A DNA stretch of 64,000 bases from Mesorhizobium muleiense (GCF_900099905.1 NZ_FNEE01000026.1:1-64000), one strand, 5' to 3'. Positions 7,027 to 16,787 are shown, numbered from the stretch's first letter. Numbers and translations are program-made. The notes: generated by a model from the letters alone, not told the origin.

Positions 7027-9051
7027 ATGTCCGGGGCTAAATCCAAGCCGAAATCGGTCTCCAAATCACGCGATGCCGAGAAGTCGCGCCAGGAGAAGCA
7101 ATCGACTGTCGAAGCCGCGTCTGAGATCGTCGGCGCGGCCCCGCCGCCGCTGGAGTTCGTCGAACCCGATCCGGAGCTGACCCCTGAGGAGGCCGAGCAG
7201 GCGCGCAAGAGATACTTGCTGAGGCGTTTCTGGATCAGCGCGCGCGGTTACTGGGGCCGCGGAGGCGATAGGCGGGCTTGGCCGTACACGATCGGGTTAT
7301 TGCTCCTGATCGTCATCAATGTCGGCTTCCAGTATGGGATCAATGTCTGGAATCGCGCAATTTTCGATGCCCTTGAGCAACGCAATGCGCGCACCGTCTA
7401 TGTCCTGAGCGCCGTTTTCGTGCCGCTCGTGCTCGGAAGCGGAAGCCTTGTCGTTGCACAGGTCTTCCTTCGCATGACGATGCAGCGCCGCTGGCGTTCC
7501 TGGCTCACCAACACGGTCATCGCGCGGTGGCTTGCAAGCGGCCGCTACTTTCAGTTGAACCTCGTCGGCGGCGACCACCAGAACCCTGAAGCACGCATCA
7601 CGGAGGATTTGCGGATTGCCACCGAATCCCCGGTCGACTTCATCGCCGGTGTCATCAACGCGTTTCTGTCGGCCTCGACCTTCATCGTGGTGCTCTGGAC
7701 GATCGGCGGGGCCCTGACTCTGACGATCGCAGGTTCGACGGTGACCATTCCCGGCTTTCTCGTCATCACCGCGGTGCTCTATGCCGCGATCACATCCACC
7801 TCGATGGCGGTCATTGGCCGCCATTTCGTCCACCTCTCCGAGGAAAAAAATCAGGCGGAAGCCGAATTCCGCTACACGCTGACGCGGGTGCGGGAAAACG
7901 GCGAGAGTATCGCATTGCTCGGCGGCGAGGAGGAAGAGCGTAGCGGCATCGACAAGACGTTCGCCTATGTGCTCAGGCAATGGGCGCTCCTTACAGGTCA
8001 GCACATGCGCACAGCGCTGGTATCGCAGGGGGCGAGTCTGTTTGCGCCTGTCGTGCCGGTTTTGCTTTGCGCTCCAAAGTTTCTCGAAGGCGGCATGACA
8101 CTTGGACAGGTCATGCAGGCTGCCTCTGCCTTTGCCATTGTGCAGGGCGCGTTCGGATGGCTGGTCGACAACTACCCCCGTCTCGCCAATTGGAACGCCT
8201 GTGCACGGCGCATCGCCTCGCTGATGGTGTCGCTCGACGGGCTCGAGCGCGCGGAGCAGAGCAACACGCTCGGACGCATAAAGCGCGGCGAAGCTGCAGG
8301 CGATGCGATGCTCAGCCTGAACAATCTCTCCGTGTCGCTCGACGACGGCACCGCCGTGGTCAAGGAAACCAAGGTCGTGATCGAATCAGGCGAGCGGGTG
8401 CTCGTCGCCGGCGAATCCGGCTCAGGCAAGAGTACGCTGGTGCGGGCCGTCGCAGGTCTGTGGCCGTGGGGCGGCGGCAGCGTCAACATCCACGCCGACA
8501 GACGGCTGTTCATGTTGCCGCAACGGCCCTATGTCCCCACCGGGACGCTTCGCCGCGCAGTCGCCTATCCAGGCGCCGCCGATCGCTGGACGCTGGACGA
8601 GATCAAGGCTGCCCTCGACAAGGTCGGGCTCGATTATCTGAACGACAAGATCGAGGACGATGCGCCATGGGACCAGACCCTCTCCGGTGGCGAAAAGCAG
8701 CGGCTCGCCTTCGCGCGTCTTCTGCTGCACAGCCCCGATATCATCGTGCTGGATGAAGCAACGTCAGCACTCGATGAAAAGAGCCAGGACAAGATGATGG
8801 AGATGATCGTTCACGAATTGCCGAAGGTCACCATCATAAGCGTGGCGCATCGCGCCGAGCTGGAAGCCTTTCATAGCCGCAAGATCACCTTGGAGCGGCG
8901 CGAGGGCGGCGCAAAGCTTGTCAGCGATATCGATCTTGTCCAGCGCAAGAGAAGACGGAACTTGCTTGAGCGATTTATGCGGCGCCGGCGCGCCGCACCG
9001 AAGCGCAGCACGACCTCGAGCAAAGCGGCGCTGCCCGAGACAAAAAAGTGA
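7027..9051 (+). CDS. SbmA/BacA-like ABC transporter with fused ATPase (BclA/YddA type)
   Basis: A 674-residue fused permease-ATPase. Residues about 75-370 form a six-helix membrane domain of the SbmA/BacA-related class (ABC_membrane_2). The C-terminal half has Walker A GESGSGKST (near 463), the signature LSGGEKQR (near 553) and Walker B IIVLDEATSALD (near 570). In Bradyrhizobium the related BclA imports host NCR-type peptides and is needed in nodules; other relatives are long-chain fatty-acid-type exporters. The frame stays open upstream to a TTG at 6886, but that part looks like phage remnant. I therefore take the ATG at 7027, though no clear ribosome site precedes it. Substrate unknown; the start is uncertain. 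Confidence 0.85.
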   Translation: MSGAKSKPKSVSKSRDAEKSRQEKQSTVEAASEIVGAAPPPLEFVEPDPELTPEEAEQARKRYLLRRFWISARGYWGRGGDRRAWPYTIGLLLLIVINVGFQYGINVWNRAIFDALEQRNARTVYVLSAVFVPLVLGSGSLVVAQVFLRMTMQRRWRSWLTNTVIARWLASGRYFQLNLVGGDHQNPEARITEDLRIATESPVDFIAGVINAFLSASTFIVVLWTIGGALTLTIAGSTVTIPGFLVITAVLYAAITSTSMAVIGRHFVHLSEEKNQAEAEFRYTLTRVRENGESIALLGGEEEERSGIDKTFAYVLRQWALLTGQHMRTALVSQGASLFAPVVPVLLCAPKFLEGGMTLGQVMQAASAFAIVQGAFGWLVDNYPRLANWNACARRIASLMVSLDGLERAEQSNTLGRIKRGEAAGDAMLSLNNLSVSLDDGTAVVKETKVVIESGERVLVAGESGSGKSTLVRAVAGLWPWGGGSVNIHADRRLFMLPQRPYVPTGTLRRAVAYPGAADRWTLDEIKAALDKVGLDYLNDKIEDDAPWDQTLSGGEKQRLAFARLLLHSPDIIVLDEATSALDEKSQDKMMEMIVHELPKVTIISVAHRAELEAFHSRKITLERREGGAKLVSDIDLVQRKRRRNLLERFMRRRRAAPKRSTTSSKAALPETKK

Positions 9052-9120
9052 AATCCGCCGATCGGGCCTCGGTTCTTGGTGAGCGGCTCCTCCGGCTGGC
9101 AGAATCCGGCATTCAAACGG

Positions 9121-9145
9121 CGGGCGTCCGGCCGCAGGACGCCCG
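9121..9145. terminator. hairpin between convergent genes
   Basis: A perfect 9-bp inverted repeat CGGGCGTCC/GGACGCCCG with a 7-base loop lies between the converging ABC transporter and aminotransferase genes. Neither side has a clean T-run, so termination is likely but not certain. Confidence 0.5.
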
Positions 9146-9159
9146 GCGATCGATCTATC

Positions 9160-10539
9160 TTATTGCTTGCGCAAATCGGCCTGCGCCAGATCAAGCGCCT
9201 TGGCGATGCGGCCGCAGGCCATGTCGATCGTCTCGCGCGTCCAGATCAGCGGCGGCGACAGGATCATCGTATCGCCGGTGGCGCGCAGCATCATGCCCTG
9301 GGCAACTGCGTGGTCGCGAACGGTCACGGCCGCGCTCCCGGCCGGCAGGAAGCGCGCCTTGGTCGCCTTGTCGCTGACGATCTCGATCGCCGCCATCAGG
9401 CCGATCGAGCGCACCTCGCCAACCAGATCGTGACCGCCGACGTGCTCCTGCAGCGCCTTGGCGAAATAGGGTCCGGTGTCGTTCTTGACCCGATCGACCA
9501 AACCCTCCCGCTCAATGATCTCGAGGTTCTTCAGCGCCACGGCGCAGGCCACGGGGTGGCCGGCATAGGTATAGCCGTGATTGAACTCGCCGCCCTTCTC
9601 GACCAGCGTCGCGGCGATGCGGTCACCGACCAGCAGCGCCGACAGCGGCTGATAACCGGAGGTCAGCGCCTTGGCGGTGGTGATGGTATCGGGCTCGATG
9701 TCGAAGGTCTGAGCTGCGAACCACTCGCCGGTGCGGCCATAGCCGGTGATGACCTCGTCCAGCATCAGCAGGATATCGTATTTGCGGCAGATGCGCTGCA
9801 CTTCCGGCCAATAGCTCATCGGCGGTATCTTCACGCCCCCTGCTCCCATCACCGGTTCGCCGATGAAGGCGGCGACCTTGTCGGCGCCGGCTTCGAGGAT
9901 GGCATCCTCGACGGCCTTGGCCGCGCGCAGGCCGAAATCATGGTCGCTTTCGCCGGGCAGAGCCAGCTCATAGGCATAAGGCATCATCACATGGACGATG
10001 TTGGGAACCGCGCCGTTGAGCTGCTTGTGCATCGGCTCCATGCCGCCCAGCGACGTGCCGGCGATGGTCGAGCCGTGATAGGCGCTCTTGCGCGAGATGA
10101 TGCGGTTCTTCTCCGGCTTGCCTTCCAATGCCCAATAGTGGCGCACGAGGCGCAGCGCCGTGTCGTTGGCCTCCGAACCGGACGAGCCGAAGAACACCTG
10201 GTTGACATGCTTCGGCGCCAGTTCCGCCAGCTTTTTGGCCAGCAGCACCGGTGTCGGGGTCGAGCATTTGAAGAAGGAATTGTAATAAGGCAGTTCCTTC
10301 ATCTGGGCGTAAGCGGCGTCGGCCAGCTCATCGCGGCCGTAACCGATGTTGACGCACCACAGTCCGGCCATGCCGTCGAGGATTTCCGTGCCTTCGGAAT
10401 CGTAGATGAACGGCCCGTTGGCGTGGGTGATGATGCGTGAGCCGGCCTCGCGCATCTCCTTGTGGTCGGTGAACGGATGAAGGTGATGCGCAGCATCGAT
10501 CTGCTGAAGCTGCTTCAGCGAATAATTCTGATAGGTCAT
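9160..10539 (-). CDS. class III PLP-dependent aminotransferase (omega-amino acid/polyamine:pyruvate type)
   Basis: A 459-residue fold-type I aminotransferase. GSSGSEANDTALRL near residue 115 is the cofactor phosphate site, MLDEVITGYGRTGEW near 255 carries the Asp that pairs with the PLP ring nitrogen, and the Schiff-base Lys is in TTAKALTSGYQPL near residue 289. The opening DAAHHLHPFTDHKE is typical of the subgroup that includes putrescine-pyruvate and beta-alanine-pyruvate transaminases. The start ATG at 10539 follows GAGGAAGATC. It stands alone between a hairpin and a 237-base gap. The amino donor cannot be fixed by sequence. Confidence 0.88.
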   Translation of the reverse strand: MTYQNYSLKQLQQIDAAHHLHPFTDHKEMREAGSRIITHANGPFIYDSEGTEILDGMAGLWCVNIGYGRDELADAAYAQMKELPYYNSFFKCSTPTPVLLAKKLAELAPKHVNQVFFGSSGSEANDTALRLVRHYWALEGKPEKNRIISRKSAYHGSTIAGTSLGGMEPMHKQLNGAVPNIVHVMMPYAYELALPGESDHDFGLRAAKAVEDAILEAGADKVAAFIGEPVMGAGGVKIPPMSYWPEVQRICRKYDILLMLDEVITGYGRTGEWFAAQTFDIEPDTITTAKALTSGYQPLSALLVGDRIAATLVEKGGEFNHGYTYAGHPVACAVALKNLEIIEREGLVDRVKNDTGPYFAKALQEHVGGHDLVGEVRSIGLMAAIEIVSDKATKARFLPAGSAAVTVRDHAVAQGMMLRATGDTMILSPPLIWTRETIDMACGRIAKALDLAQADLRKQ

Positions 10540-10776
10540 GTCTGATCTTCCTCTTGAACCAATCCGGCAATTGCAGACAATCCGGCAATTGCAGCGGGGG
10601 CGGATTCGTCAGAGGAAGGCGGGCGGCGAATAGCCGATGCGGGCGCAAAGCCGCAAAAGCTCGGCGCGAAGCGTACGCGGCGACGGCGTCACCGCCACCC
10701 CAAATGCGCATGATGCCTTCATCCAAGCCATGCAGCATCTTAGGCGGTCTGATGCGATCAGTTCAAGCCGTTCCGT
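10540..10776. other. gap with two pairs of short direct repeats
   Basis: A 237-base gap between two leftward genes; no coding frame is convincing. It holds the 17-mer CAATCCGGCAATTGCAG twice in a row, one base apart (near 10559-10593), just upstream of the aminotransferase start, and GTTCAAGCCGTTCC twice near the oligopeptidase stop. The first pair lies where an aminotransferase promoter or operator would be. Confidence 0.5.
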
Positions 10777-12846
10777 TCAAGCCGTTCCGGCCAGCGCCCG
10801 TTGCAGGAAGACATACTTCATCGCCGCCTGTGCCGCTTGCGGCCGGCGATCGCCGCGCCCGCCATGGCCGCCCTCGGTCTCCTCGAAAAACAGCGTCTTC
10901 GCGTGGCCGGCAGCCTGCAGCCGCGCCGCCATCTTGCGCGCATGGCCGGGATGGACGCGGTCGTCGGCCGTCGATGTGGTCAGCAGCACCGGCGGATAGG
11001 CGGCATCGGGCTCGACATGCTGATAAGGCGAGTAAGCCGCCAGCGACGCGGCCTCTTCCGGCTTCGCCGGATCGCCATACTCGGCCATCCAGGATGCGCC
11101 GGGCGGCAGCTCGGTGTAGCGCAGCATGTCGAGCAGGGGCACGTCGATGATCACCGCACCGAAAAGCTCGGGATGCTGGGTCAGCGAAACGCCGGTCAGC
11201 AAGCCGCCATTCGAGCCGCCCTGGATGCCAAGCGTCGCCGGCGTGGCGATGCCGCGTTCCACCAGGTCTTGCGCGACCGCGGCGAAATCGTCGAAGGCGT
11301 TCTGGCGATTGGCCTTGAGCGCGGCCTGATGCCAGTTCGGACCGAACTCGCCGCCGCCGCGGATATTGGCCTGCACATAGGCATTGCCCTTTTCCAGCCA
11401 CAGCCGGCCGCGCACGCCGGCATAGCCGGGCAGCAGCGGCACTTCGAAGCCGCCATAGCCGTAAAGCAGCGTCGGCACCGGCCCGTCCTGGTCGCGCCGC
11501 CTGACGACGAAATAAGGGATTTTGGTGCCGTCCTTCGAGCGTGCCTCGAACTGTTCCGAGACCAGGGACGATGCATCGAAACGCGCCGGCTGCGATTTCA
11601 CGGTTGTCAGCATCGCTGCATTGTCGTCCGACCAGATGATCGAACTCGGCGTCAGGAAATCGGTGAAGGAGAAGGACACGCTGGAGCCGAAACGCTCGGC
11701 GTGGCTGATGCCGACACTGCCGTTTTCGGGCAGCGCCACCGGCTGCAGCGACCAGCCGCTGCCGCTGCGATCGCAGGCGACGACCTTGCCGCGCACATTG
11801 TCCATCAGATTGATGAACAACCGGTCCCGCGTGCGGGCAATGCCGGCAATCGAGACACGATCCGCCGACTCGAGCACGGTCTCGACAGGTGCGAGCGCAT
11901 TGGTCTCGATCCAGCGCGCGAAGTCCAGCGAATAGAGGCCATCAGGATTGCACAGCGTGCCGTCCGGCGCCGTCCACGGGCTGCGCACTCCAAAGACGAA
12001 CTGATCCCTGAACAGCACCGTGTCGGTCACGTCGTCCGGCAACGGGATGCGCCTGTTTTCGCCGGAAGGCAGACGCAGAAAACTGTGCGAGGCAAAGAAA
12101 TCGAGCGTCCGGGTCAGCAACAGATGCCGCTTGTCACCGTCGAATTCGAGGGAACCGCCGGCGGCGAGATCCTGCTTCTGCGCCTCGAAAATCGGCGTCG
12201 CATCCTCCAGCCTGGTGCCGCGCTGCCAAAGCTTGACCACGCGCGGATAACCGGACTGGGTTTTTTCGTCCTCTTCGAAGGCAGCCGAGACGATGACCGT
12301 GTCCTTGTCCAGCCAGTTGAAGCCCGACTTCGAGGCAGGAGCACGAAAGCCGCCCTCGACAAAGGACTTGCTGTCGATGTCGAATTCGCGCATTTCGCTG
12401 GCGTCGCCGCCATCCGGCGACAGGCTGAGCAGGCAGCGGCTGAAATCGGGGTAAAGCCGGCTGGCGCCGCTGAACACCCATTTCACACCGTCTTTGGCTG
12501 ACAGACTGTCGAAGTCGATGATCGTCTCCCATTCCGGCTTCTCGGTCTTGTAGGAAGCGACCGGAGTGCGCCGCCAGAGGCCGAGCACGTTGGTCTTGTC
12601 CTGCCAGAAATTATAGACGTGGCCGTTGAGCGCAGACCCGACGGCAATGTTGTCTTCGGCCGTCATCAGGTCGAGTGCGGTTTGGAAGCAGGTCTGGTAG
12701 GATGGATCGCCCTGCAACTCGGCAACCGTGATCTCGTTCTGACGGTGAACCCAGTCGAGCGTTTCCTTGCCCGTTCTGTCCTCCAGCCAGAGAAAGGGAT
12801 CCTCAGTCGCCGAATTGGGACGCGTCTTTGTGTTCGAACTGGTCAT
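10777..12846 (-). CDS. prolyl oligopeptidase family serine peptidase (S9)
   Basis: A 689-residue enzyme with an N-terminal seven-bladed propeller (opening EDPFLWLEDRTG-x-ETLDWV, typical of S9A) and a C-terminal alpha/beta hydrolase domain. The nucleophile Ser is in IQGGSNGGLL near residue 543, the Asp in DDRVHPGHARK near 627, and the His in EGGHGGRGD near 660. No signal peptide is seen, so it is probably a cytoplasmic enzyme cutting proline-containing peptides. The frame extends 24 codons upstream, but the ATG at 12846 has GGAG 6 bases before it. No functional partners are next to it. Confidence 0.9.
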   Translation of the reverse strand: MTSSNTKTRPNSATEDPFLWLEDRTGKETLDWVHRQNEITVAELQGDPSYQTCFQTALDLMTAEDNIAVGSALNGHVYNFWQDKTNVLGLWRRTPVASYKTEKPEWETIIDFDSLSAKDGVKWVFSGASRLYPDFSRCLLSLSPDGGDASEMREFDIDSKSFVEGGFRAPASKSGFNWLDKDTVIVSAAFEEDEKTQSGYPRVVKLWQRGTRLEDATPIFEAQKQDLAAGGSLEFDGDKRHLLLTRTLDFFASHSFLRLPSGENRRIPLPDDVTDTVLFRDQFVFGVRSPWTAPDGTLCNPDGLYSLDFARWIETNALAPVETVLESADRVSIAGIARTRDRLFINLMDNVRGKVVACDRSGSGWSLQPVALPENGSVGISHAERFGSSVSFSFTDFLTPSSIIWSDDNAAMLTTVKSQPARFDASSLVSEQFEARSKDGTKIPYFVVRRRDQDGPVPTLLYGYGGFEVPLLPGYAGVRGRLWLEKGNAYVQANIRGGGEFGPNWHQAALKANRQNAFDDFAAVAQDLVERGIATPATLGIQGGSNGGLLTGVSLTQHPELFGAVIIDVPLLDMLRYTELPPGASWMAEYGDPAKPEEAASLAAYSPYQHVEPDAAYPPVLLTTSTADDRVHPGHARKMAARLQAAGHAKTLFFEETEGGHGGRGDRRPQAAQAAMKYVFLQRALAGTA

Positions 12847-12986
12847 GTGGTCTCCGATAAATTCGTCAAGGCTCGGCAACGTCGTCTTGCCACTATCGGT
12901 ATTCAACCTGGAACGCAAAAGGAGCCATTGCGCTGTTGGCCTCCTAAGGTGGGGCCGCCTGCCGCCCGCAGGCCACGAGGGAATCC

Positions 12987-13544
12987 ATGCAACATCTGTA
13001 CATTGCCAAAGAGAAGTTCGGTCCTTTCAGCGGCACTGCGTGGACCATGTACATAAACTGGTCCGGCCTCACCCAATTAAGCGAGGTCGTCTCACTCGAT
13101 GGAATGCTCGGGCCGGTTGCGCTGGGACAGGTAAAGGACAGCTACTGGCCCCATATTGTTAACGAGGACTACATGCTCGATTTCTTTGTGGACCTGGACT
13201 TCCTCCTTTCGGAGTTGGCCGATCCGGGCGATTTGAATGTCCTCAATGTGATACGAAGACCGTCGCTTGACGTGCGTTCACTCGACTGGAACGGATTTAC
13301 CTTCCTGGGCTACGACTTGTTGGATCAAGACGTCTCCATAAGCGCTTTGACCAACTGCGGAGGATTTCCTGACGTGTTTGCGAACACGGAACTGTCCGAT
13401 GTTGGATTGATAACCGACTTTGATCGTGCCGTTGAAATTCGAGACCTCCTACGCAGGATGCATCCCTCTGAACACCATGCCGAGTGTGATTTATGGGCGA
13501 TTTCCAGATGGCAAGGAAATGAAGGCACCCCGCAATCGTATTAA
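12987..13544 (+). CDS. hypothetical protein
   Basis: A 185-residue acidic protein with no recognised domain, signal peptide or membrane segment. Composition (mixed hydrophobic and acidic, four Cys, many aromatic residues) suggests a soluble folded protein. It resembles in style the small orphan or immunity-like proteins scattered in rhizobial genomes, but I cannot name a family. The ATG at 12987 follows GAGGGAATCC. The base composition is less GC-rich than its neighbours, which hints at recent acquisition. A palindromic intergenic repeat follows directly after the stop. Confidence 0.6.
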   Translation: MQHLYIAKEKFGPFSGTAWTMYINWSGLTQLSEVVSLDGMLGPVALGQVKDSYWPHIVNEDYMLDFFVDLDFLLSELADPGDLNVLNVIRRPSLDVRSLDWNGFTFLGYDLLDQDVSISALTNCGGFPDVFANTELSDVGLITDFDRAVEIRDLLRRMHPSEHHAECDLWAISRWQGNEGTPQSY

Positions 13545-13545
13545 T

Positions 13546-13636
13546 GCATGTCGCGCAAAAGTGTGCAGCGGTTTTGCGATAACGACATGCAAAAACAACA
13601 ACCTAAAGCGCGTCGCATCAGACGCGACGCGCTTTA
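13546..13636. repeat. palindromic intergenic repeat of the rhizobial type
   Basis: Two nested-palindrome modules lie side by side: GCATGTCG (13546-13553) pairs with CGACATGC (13583-13590), and a perfect 13-bp stem starting TAAAGCGCGTCGC (13604-13616) pairs with 13624-13636. The second stem overlaps the MFS stop codon and probably doubles as its terminator. A degenerate copy is at 6384-6459. Repeats of this layout are abundant between genes in Mesorhizobium and relatives. Confidence 0.8.
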
Positions 13637-14794
13637 GACCGCTCGCCCCCGCAATACGGTTGTGACCGCCAACGCCAGACAAATGGCGCCAAGCGTGATC
13701 GGCAGGCCGTCCGCGCCGAGAATATCCATGGCGCCGCCCGCCAGCGGCGGCACGGCGATGCCGCCGACGCCCCACATTAGCGAGAAGGCGGCGTTGCCGG
13801 CGACCAGTGCCGAGCCGGTGAACCGCTCGCCAAGCTCGATGATCGACATCGTGTAGATGCCGTAGGAAACCGCACCCCAGACAAACACGCACGGCCAGAT
13901 CAGCGGCGTCTCGATGAGAACCGGCAACAGCACGCATCCAAGCACCGTTAGCGATACACAGATAAATCGCACCAAACGCGCTGTCAGCCGTTCCGCCAGC
14001 AGGCCGAGCGGCACCTGCATGGCGATGTTGCCGGCGATCATTATCGACAGCAGCGCCGACATGCGCGCCTCCGCGATGCCATAATGCGCTCCGTAGACCG
14101 GCAGCAGTGCCAGCACCCCCTGTTCGAAACCGGCGGCCACCACCACCGCCGACAGCAGCAGCCATGCCATCGGCATGAACCCCATCACCGAAACCTGGTG
14201 CCCGGCTTCATCGACCTTTGGCAGCCGTCCCAGCACCAGCGCCAGGCAGGCGCCGCAAAAGACGAATGCGGCGATGCCGACGAGAAACGGCGGCCATCCT
14301 TCGGTGCCGACCGCAAGCAGGCACAGCGGGCCGGCCGCGAAACCTGCCGAAATGACTGTAGAATAGATGCCCATCACGCGACCGCGGCGCGCCGGAGGCG
14401 CCAGCGCGATCACCCAGATCTCGCTCAGCACATAGAGCGGATTGGTCACCACGCCGATCAGGAAGCGCAGTGGAAACCAGAGATAGACATTTTGCGTCCA
14501 GCCGATCAGCGCCAGCATGATCGCGGAAAGGGCCGCGCAGGTCAGCGCCGTGCGCCCTGCCCCGAACCGGCGCGCCAGCGCCGGGATAAGCGGCGACGAG
14601 ACGATAAAGCCGACCGGCGTCATTGCCGCCGACAGGCCGATCATGGCCGGCGAGACGCCCTGGCGCTGCAGGATGAAGCTCAGCAGCGGGTAGCTCAGCC
14701 CTTGCGCGATGGCGAACACCGAAACGGTGGCGATCACGCCGGTGATCGCCGCCCACTGTATTGTCTGGTCGCTGTTCTGTTCCGCCCGGTCCAT
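13634..14794 (-). CDS. MFS transporter
   Basis: A 386-residue integral membrane protein with about twelve hydrophobic segments in two six-helix halves and the MFS loop motif LARRFGAGR after helix 2. The N-terminal segment IAQGLSYPLLSFILQRQGVSPAMIGL and the overall layout resemble the YcaD/efflux group of MFS permeases. The frame runs upstream to 14938, but that region has no membrane character and overlaps the phospholipase D gene; the ATG at 14794 is the sensible start. The substrate is unknown. It ends within a palindromic repeat. Confidence 0.85.
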   Translation of the reverse strand: MDRAEQNSDQTIQWAAITGVIATVSVFAIAQGLSYPLLSFILQRQGVSPAMIGLSAAMTPVGFIVSSPLIPALARRFGAGRTALTCAALSAIMLALIGWTQNVYLWFPLRFLIGVVTNPLYVLSEIWVIALAPPARRGRVMGIYSTVISAGFAAGPLCLLAVGTEGWPPFLVGIAAFVFCGACLALVLGRLPKVDEAGHQVSVMGFMPMAWLLLSAVVVAAGFEQGVLALLPVYGAHYGIAEARMSALLSIMIAGNIAMQVPLGLLAERLTARLVRFICVSLTVLGCVLLPVLIETPLIWPCVFVWGAVSYGIYTMSIIELGERFTGSALVAGNAAFSLMWGVGGIAVPPLAGGAMDILGADGLPITLGAICLALAVTTVLRGRAV

Positions 14795-14918
14795 GATCCG
14801 CACCACGAAGCCTGCACGATTAGCGTTTCGGCGGCGTGCCGGGAAGCACCGGCGGCAGGAACCGCTTGCGCCAGCCAGAGCATGCCTTGTTAAGGACTCC
14901 GCGGCGCCATTCAGGCCA

Positions 14919-16787
14919 CTACGGAAAATACCGGGCAATCGCCCCCTTCCTGCCCTCCGCGTAAGGCTTCAGCCACTTGTCGTCGATGGAGAGCCCGTCA
15001 TTGTCCGACGGTCCTTCTCCAATCGTTCTGCGCCAGGCGCGGAACTTGTAGTGGTCGAACACGTCGAGCATATGCACCGCAAAGGCCGCAGCGAACGTCT
15101 TGTCGCCTTCGACGATCACCATGTTCTCGTCGTTTTCATAGGACGCCTTGTAGCCAAGGTTGTGGCTGCCGGCGATGACGGTCGCGTTGTCGGCCATCGG
15201 ATCGATGATGACGATCTTGTCGTGCACGATCGCATGGCCGACGGTCAGCACTTCCGCCTGGAAATCCCGCGCAACGGAGGCCCCCGTCAGGTTGGCCGCC
15301 CTGACGATGGAGACGTTCGGCGCCTCCCAGACCTTCTCCGGAAAGACGAATGGCGACTTGCCATCCTTGTTCGATTTGTTGGTGACTGGATCCCGGGTCG
15401 GAGCAATATAGTTGGGCATGGCGGTGTGATCGCTGATTGCGCCCTGCACGATCAGCTTTGGATTCGCCGTCGCCGCCGCGACCGCCTGATCGATGACCGA
15501 ATTGTTGCCAAGCCGCGACGGATTGAACACGAGAAAGAGCACCGCCTCCTTCGCCGCCTTGATCCGTGCGAAAACATCTTCGAGATCGACAGGCCGCACC
15601 GAGATGTCCTTTTTGCTGCGGTCGGGATCGTTTGGCGAGAACCAGATGGTGGTCCCATCGACATGGTTCGGTGTGCGATTCTTCAGGCGAAACGGCCTGC
15701 CTTGCTTCTGCGCCACACGTCCTGCGGCGCTATCGCTCGCCGGCGGCGGGAACACGTCGGCCTTCATCCGTTCCCAATAGGCATCGAACACTTCGGCCAT
15801 GGCAGGGTCGTCGCGGATGAAGGCGTTGTTGGACTGTCCGCAAATGCCCGTCGACGTCCAATTGGTGCTGCCGGTCATGACCGCTTGCGGATTGCCCTGG
15901 GCGTCGCGGTAGACGGCAAACTTGTTGTGGCCGATATGGTTGTTGTTGAACAGACGATCGGTCAGCACTACGCCGGCGTCGCGCAGCCGCTTTCTGAAGG
16001 GCGCGTTGCCCGCGTCCCACGCCTTGGTCTGTTCATCCCTGCCCGAATTCGAAAGAATGACGTCGACGACATCCTTGGCGTCGATGATCGCGTCGCACAA
16101 CTCGTCATCGCCAAGCTCATAGAGGGCAAGCCTGACAGTGCCGCCCTCGGCCTTGGCCCGTTTCATCAGGCTGGTGAGCACATCCGGAACCTCGCCGTGA
16201 AGATAGGCGCGTATCTTGCTGCCGGGACGCTGAAGCTCGGCCCTGATCTTGTCGCGCTGCCCGACCTTGATGCCGGCGTCTTCCAGCGCGCGCGACAGCC
16301 ATTGCGTCGAGAGCACGCCGTTGGTGAAGGCGAGCCGCGCCTTGCCGAACATCGATCCCAGGAAGATGGTCGGGCTGACGGCGCCTTGTCCGAGATAGCC
16401 GAGCGGCCGAGCCGCTCCGCTATAGGCTTTCTCGGGCCGCACCGGCACCGGATCGAGGCCGGGCCGCATGTCGCCGACCGGACGCACCCGGTAGGCGACC
16501 AATTCGCCATCCGGCCTGATTTCGACGCTGTCGCGGCGCCGCCGCACCGTAAGATCGCGCCAGAATGTCTTCTGCACCGGCCAGACGCCGGTGTCCTGCG
16601 GAATCCAGTCCCTGTTGCGTTGCCCCCGGAAAGGCACCCAGGACGCCAGACAGCGTTCCTCGCCGGTGCCGGGATAGATGCGGACGATCTCGAAGCCGAG
16701 ACAGCCGTCGATCATTCCGTCAATATCCCAGGCAATGAAAGCGACTTCGTTGTTGGTCGCTGCACGCACGCTGACAACATCCGACAC
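14919..16787 (-). CDS. phospholipase D-like protein with two HKD motifs
   Basis: A 622-residue protein with two phospholipase D catalytic motifs: HNKFAVYRDAQGNPQAVMTG near residue 285 and HDKIVIIDPMADNATVIAGS near residue 520. Each has the His-x-Lys core and the downstream GS(T/H)N element. Such proteins act through a covalent phosphohistidine on phospholipids or nucleic acid backbones. No signal peptide is visible, so it is likely cytoplasmic unless exported by a specialised route. It stands alone, 124 bases upstream of the MFS gene on the same strand. PLD proteins of this size can be toxins or defence effectors; nothing adjacent supports that here. Confidence 0.82.
   Translation of the reverse strand: MSDVVSVRAATNNEVAFIAWDIDGMIDGCLGFEIVRIYPGTGEERCLASWVPFRGQRNRDWIPQDTGVWPVQKTFWRDLTVRRRRDSVEIRPDGELVAYRVRPVGDMRPGLDPVPVRPEKAYSGAARPLGYLGQGAVSPTIFLGSMFGKARLAFTNGVLSTQWLSRALEDAGIKVGQRDKIRAELQRPGSKIRAYLHGEVPDVLTSLMKRAKAEGGTVRLALYELGDDELCDAIIDAKDVVDVILSNSGRDEQTKAWDAGNAPFRKRLRDAGVVLTDRLFNNNHIGHNKFAVYRDAQGNPQAVMTGSTNWTSTGICGQSNNAFIRDDPAMAEVFDAYWERMKADVFPPPASDSAAGRVAQKQGRPFRLKNRTPNHVDGTTIWFSPNDPDRSKKDISVRPVDLEDVFARIKAAKEAVLFLVFNPSRLGNNSVIDQAVAAATANPKLIVQGAISDHTAMPNYIAPTRDPVTNKSNKDGKSPFVFPEKVWEAPNVSIVRAANLTGASVARDFQAEVLTVGHAIVHDKIVIIDPMADNATVIAGSHNLGYKASYENDENMVIVEGDKTFAAAFAVHMLDVFDHYKFRAWRRTIGEGPSDNDGLSIDDKWLKPYAEGRKGAIARYFP

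Noticed and set aside
9076..10440. Rightward 454-codon frame opposite the aminotransferase
   Set aside because: Antisense shadow; no ribosome site, no motif, and the leftward frame has all PLP-enzyme motifs.
10801..12501. Rightward 566-codon frame opposite the prolyl oligopeptidase
   Set aside because: Antisense shadow of a clear S9 peptidase with its catalytic triad.
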